Source: Cryptomeria japonica
Lineage: Eukaryota > Streptophyta > Pinopsida > Cupressales > Cupressaceae
Assembly: GCF_030272615.1 (NCBI RefSeq)
Contig: NC_081406.1
Coordinates: forward strand, 239,120,422 to 239,184,421
Direction: 5' to 3'
Length of the DNA stretch: 64,000 nucleotides
Of this stretch, positions 59,803-64,000 are shown piece by piece. The notes below the pieces were generated by a model. It did no database searches. It had not been told where the DNA came from and was given only the letters and a program-made list of their open reading frames with translations. The stretch's first letter is position 1. Each line of letters opens with the position of its first letter. The translations under genes were made by a program, and so were the position numbers.

Positions 59803-60080
59803 CACCTAGAGAGAGGAGGGAGTGAGGAGGAAACTAAGGGAAAGAGGTGAGAGAGGGAATTAGATGGGTGTAAGGATGGAGAGGGAGATAGCTCAAGGGA
59901 TAGGGGAATAAGGGAATTGTGAGAGCTAGAGAGGGGAGGGACAAAGAAGAGTATGTATCTATAAGAATGAAGAGCCCAAGAAGAGGCAACAAGAGAGAGA
60001 GAGAATATGAGATCTAGTTCATAGAGAGAGATGAAACTACGAGGAAAGGGAGATAAAGAAGGGAGAGGTGAGATGGGGGT
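59803..60080. repeat. Purine-rich tract
   Basis: About 280 bp strongly biased to A and G (GAGAGAGGAGGGAGTGAGG and similar). The minus frame at 59799-60092 (Ser/Pro/Leu-rich) is a shadow of it. Confidence 0.85.
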
Positions 60081-60090
60081 TTCTATGTAC

Positions 60091-60216
60091 ACATTTGGTG
60101 CTCTCCCTATTTAGCGTGTGCCAAATGTGGAACATGGACCACATTTGGCACACGCCAAATGGGAAAACCCATTGATCACATTTGGCACACACCAAATAGG
60201 GAGAGCACCATATTTG
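60091..60216. repeat. Long inverted repeat with inner hairpin
   Basis: Outer arms of ~40 bp: 60091-60130 (ACATTTGGTGCTCTCCC...) and 60176-60216 (...GGGAGAGCACCATATTTGG), imperfectly complementary. An inner hairpin has perfect 17-bp arms at 60114-60130 (GCGTGTGCCAAATGTGG) and 60139-60155, with an 8-base loop. The string GCCAAAT or its complement occurs repeatedly through 60260. Confidence 0.88.
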
Positions 60217-60260
60217 GCATGCGCCAAATGACCCTCTTTGGGAAACACCAAACCTATGGG

Positions 60261-61490
60261 TTGGATTTTCCTTGGGCATCCAACCCAAAGGTTTGGATGA
60301 CCATTTCAGGCTAGAGACATGTTTTTATTAGAACATTGAAAATTTTGACATATTTTTGGTCGTGCTCTCCATCAGGTTTGCACATGTTTCAATGAAGTTT
60401 AAAAAAATACCTTGGTAAACTTGACCTCCCTCTTAGCTATCCAACAATGTAATTTATTTCAAATTTTGATTTTGTTAAGTCTTTCATCTATATTTTATTT
60501 TGTCAGTGTGTCCATTTTTTGTCAAAAACCAACATGCACTGTTTTGGGTATAGATTTTTACATGTTCATTAGATTTTGAAAAAACTTACATTTTTACAAA
60601 CTAGACTCCACTCTACACAATTTAAATTTTTATTTTTTTTAATTAGTTTTCAATTATTTTAGGTGGGAGCATGCTCAAATTTCTATTATTCAGGATGTGT
60701 CCACTTTGAAAATTAGTAAAAAATCATATACTCATTAAAAAATTAGCTGAAAAATATGGCATAAACTACAAGGTGTTAGCTAATTTCTCACCAAAGCGAT
60801 TTTAAAAATTCAAAAAAAAAGTTAACATTTTAGGGGGGCCACAACAGACACTATGTTATGTTTTTTATATAAAAATAGGACCACTAATTATGGCCCCCCT
60901 TTTTGAAGCTCTTAATCTCCACCATTCTCAAAAGAAATTAGTAGTTTAGAAAGTAGACTCGAAGCACTCCGACTCTTGTTCTTGTTGCATCTTCAAATTT
61001 GGAGTGTAATTAGGTTCAATTTGTCGTTGAAGTTCAGACTTTGCTGATTTCAGAAGAAAAAAAAAGTGGCATCTTAAGACCCCCTTTTGGTACCACAACT
61101 TGGTGCATATAGCCTAGTGTGTGTTAACAATAGGTCCACTCACATACGCACAATCATTCCAATCACATAAAATGGGATTTCATTCCCTTTAAAGATAGCA
61201 ATTGTGAGTTAATCTAATTAGTAGGCAATCCATGTCTATTCCATTAAGAAAATTAAAGTGTGAGATATTTATTAAAGGATAAATGACATAGGTTTGTTTA
61301 AATTTTTTAGATCTTTGACAATCATCCTACATCAAAAAGACTAGTAGTTTGATTAACTTAAATCTTCATCCCACAGAATGCAACAATGCTAACAAAAACT
61401 AATTAGTAACATAAGAAAGTAAAATGAAAACCTTATCAAATTGATTGAGAGAAATAGTTCATAAATCCAAGTATACCTATCAATTACTGA
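60261..61490. other. Unassigned AT-rich sequence
   Basis: No frame above 60 codons with a recognisable domain and no LTR ends. Contains short G/C runs such as TAGGGGGGCC (60831) and its near complement GGCCCCCC (60892), about 60 bp apart, which could pair. Confidence 0.5.
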
Positions 61491-61494
61491 AAAA

Positions 61495-61655
61495 GTATGA
61501 CCAATTGCTTAACAAGTATACCAATTGCACAACACATTGACCAACTGCGCAACACATTGACCAACTACGCAACTTCTTAACCAATTGCACAACTTCTTAA
61601 CCAAATGCACAACTTCTTAACCAACTGCACAAATTCTTAACCAACTATGCAAAAG
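61495..61655. repeat. 20-bp tandem array
   Basis: About seven degenerate direct copies of ACCAATTGCACAACTTCTTA and variants (CAACTGCGCAACACATTG). Confidence 0.9.
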
Positions 61656-62734
61656 ATAATCAGAGCTTCAATTTCATAAATTAGTAATATTAAACCCTAA
61701 TTTAAGTATAAAGAGATAGAGAGAGACTAAAATAAAGTTAAATTCTATTGCGAAGGTGCAATATTTGTCTTATTTTGTCATTGTTCACGTTGTTGTTCAA
61801 GTTTGCTTTGTTATTGTTTGCATTGTCTTTGTAAGGTTTCTTCAATGCATCATGCTTTCTCTTCTTCTTTGTTCAAGGCAGTGGTGGTTTGTCAAAATTT
61901 CACCCAAGTAGTATGTGTTCTCCAAGATAAAACATGCAATTTAAAATTTATGTCTCCTACTTATCATGAAATCCTAAATCAGGTTGTAGTTCTGGTGCTT
62001 TTGTTTCTTCTTCAACGGGGAGAACCATATTATCTTTTTATTGAATTCATCCAAAGATTTTGGGTAGATGGGATCAAATATATGTGATACTTTAGAGTAT
62101 AGGAAAAGACATGGGTTTCGTACAAGTTAAGAGTAATAGATATGTCAGGGTCCATGAATAGTGTCTCAGCTAGTTGGATTCTTCGAAAGATCTTGGTCAA
62201 TCTCTTATGTTCTACTCTCCTATGGTTTTTGGTTCATTTTCAAAGATACAAGAAAAAAACCTATGTTAAAGATGCAAGACACTTTTTAAGCTAAGGATGC
62301 AAGACCCTTACGATGTCTAAGGCAGGATCTTCTATTGGGGTTCAGGAGGAGGTGGGGCTTGGATTGTCTCTTCTTCCTTCATCTTTTGTTTTTCTCTCTC
62401 TTGTTCAATTTATTTCTTCAAATATTTCTCAAGGCATTTGACTTTGGTTTCCTCTTCTTCTATGACAAAGGTTGTTCTCACGTATTGAGTGTAGCTAGTT
62501 TTGGTCTCCCAAGCTAGGCTTCATAACCCTATGATGATATCCTCTTGGTGATTATCATATGCTAAGTTGGGTTGGAGCAAGGGGTTAGCATTATTACTAG
62601 GAAGAACCATCTTGAATCATGAATCCAATTAAAAACCCTCTAATCTATGGATGATTACAATGAAAAATAGAGAGAATCACTTAACTTCCTAATTAAGTCT
62701 AAATGAGATTATTTTTTATTATGTTAGTAGGGAG
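61656..62734. other. Unassigned sequence
   Basis: Short frames at 61803-62087 and 62335-62517 have no recognisable domain. Nothing further supported. Confidence 0.45.
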
Positions 62735-64000
62735 TGTTGGATATCATTGGCATATGATGAACTAACATGTTGATTTGATGATAATGTATATTGTCATTGA
62801 TGTCAATAAGTTCAAGTGAACCAGCATGAAGAGGTATGAGGAGATGCAGTGAACCGGTGTCAGGGTTTCCCTAAGTGTGACTACTGGTTGGTAGTCTCAG
62901 CTCTAGGGTTATCAGTTTGGTGATCCACCATGTGCGATGCAATTGATGATACTCTGTGATGAGTTAGATAAGAGATGTGAATGAGATCGAGGTTCCGCAT
63001 CAGCCTTGTGCATGTGAAGGACTTCCTTGAGGATCTTGCATGAGAAGATCAACCACGTGTGGAGTCTACCTCAGGAATGATCATTCTTCTTAATGGTATG
63101 AGAAGAGAGTGTGATGGGTTACTGATTCCCATGTGCGGTGATGAATGAATGATGCAGATTGTCTTGTGATCTATTTGAAATTGTAATTCTCTATGTAATG
63201 TGTTTGGACGATCAGGGTTGGACCGCCTATATTGTAAACCTAATATGCTTAGGGTTTAGGGTTTATGCTACCGACCTAACTATTTCCTATAAGGTCGATG
63301 ATGTTTGTTATTGTAAAGTTGTTGGAAAATGTTGTGTGTGTGTATATCTAAGTGATGAGATACTTGATACTTGCCAGACTAGTAAGAGGAAAACTACAAA
63401 GTGTTATTGCAGAGTAGAGGAAATGAAAAGGATCTGCCTTGGCATGGAGTGTTGTTATCAGATCAGAGTTTTACCTATTGTCTTCTAATCATTTCAATAG
63501 TTGGAAAATCCCTTTACCGGGTACCTTTAATAGGCTTATTGTAAAACCTATAACTAGGTGACTCAAGATCATTGATTTCTCCAATTCCTCTAGCGAGGTA
63601 ACCTTTAACAGGGTTTCAACCTTTAACAGGGTATATAGCCATCCCTTAACCGGGCGATCTCTAACAGGATTGGTTCTTAACAGAACCTTATTGTAAAGTC
63701 TTTAACCAGACTAGGCTCCTAACACGACGAGCTTCAAAAGAGTTCAAAAACAAGCTTGTGGGTATTCATCCCCACCGTGGTTTTTCCCATTTGGGTTTCC
63801 ACTTAAAAAATCTGTGTGTTATGTGTTATGTGTTATGCATTTTTCATGTGATGTTTATAAATTATTTGGTTGAAAGATTATGCATGCAGAGTTAATGGGT
63901 TATGGTATTACTAGTATACCATATGCATATGTTTATGGGTGAACTTGATGTCAAGTATTGATCGTATTTGAAGTGTTTAGACTTATCAGTTTATGGTGTC
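62735..64000 (+). mobile_element. Copia-type LTR running off the window
   Basis: Starts TGTTGGATATCATTGG. It carries the shared block CCACCGTGGTTTTTCCC followed by GGGTTTCCAC (63772-63802) and an array of CCTTTAACAGGGT-like motifs at 63500-63725. No LTR end or primer-binding site is reached by 64000. The frame at 63159-63488 shows no domain and is treated as noncoding. Confidence 0.75.

Noticed and set aside
59799-60092. 97-codon Ser/Pro/Leu-rich minus frame with a signal-like start
   Set aside because: It is the complement of a purine-rich tract; composition explains the lack of stops.
63159-63488. 109-codon Cys-rich frame
   Set aside because: It lies inside a Copia-type LTR and has no domain.

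Overview
The window looks like intergenic DNA from a large-genome seed plant. I favour a conifer, by inference only: it is AT-rich, has no convincing host gene, and is almost wholly built of old, nested LTR retrotransposons of the Copia and Ty3/gypsy superfamilies plus satellite-like repeats. No bacterial features, CRISPR arrays, rRNA or tRNA genes were seen. Nearly every coding region is broken by stops and frameshifts, so most genes are given as pseudogenes.

Layout. 0.8-2.9 kb: minus-strand gypsy gag-protease remnant whose LTR edge is split by a solo Copia-type LTR (2925-3742) with a perfect 5-bp target duplication. 6.5-11.4 kb: a pair of ~2.3-kb direct repeats, then a G/T-rich stretch with uncharacterised open frames. 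12.3-31.2 kb: element D, a minus-strand gag-only gypsy-type element with ~4-kb LTRs and a long acidic tail but no pol. D is split by Copia element C (17.9-24.9 kb), which has lost its whole reverse transcriptase, and C's gag is itself split by a solo LTR (19369-20805). 31.2-32.5 kb: one Copia LTR with primer-binding site and a stub (element A). 32.5-56.3 kb: element B, an LTR element with no pol. It carries a coiled-coil/zinc-knuckle ORF1 and a second frame of about 1,160 codons. B's second frame is split by element E (37425-54700), a 17.3-kb gypsy Tat-lineage element with gag, protease, G-patch, reverse transcriptase, two RNase H domains, integrase, and an antisense plant-mobile-domain frame. 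56.9-59.8 kb: a minisatellite of 20-bp quasi-palindromic units, split by another solo LTR (57637-58693). 59.8-62.7 kb: a purine-rich tract, a strong hairpin and a short 20-bp tandem array. 62.7 kb to the end: the start of another Copia-type LTR running off the window.

How the pieces relate. The nesting gives a relative order of events: D before C before the solo LTR in C's gag; B before E; the minisatellite before its solo LTR. Elements B, C, D and A lack some or all of the enzymes for copying or integration, so they would have needed autonomous relatives. E once had a full set, but its integrase has lost a catalytic Asp and its frames carry many stops. The most unusual items are B's long non-pol ORF with a possible own promoter, the antisense plant mobile domain in E, the clustered palindromic CGTACG-type octamers in E's untranslated parts, and the 20-bp inverted-unit minisatellite.
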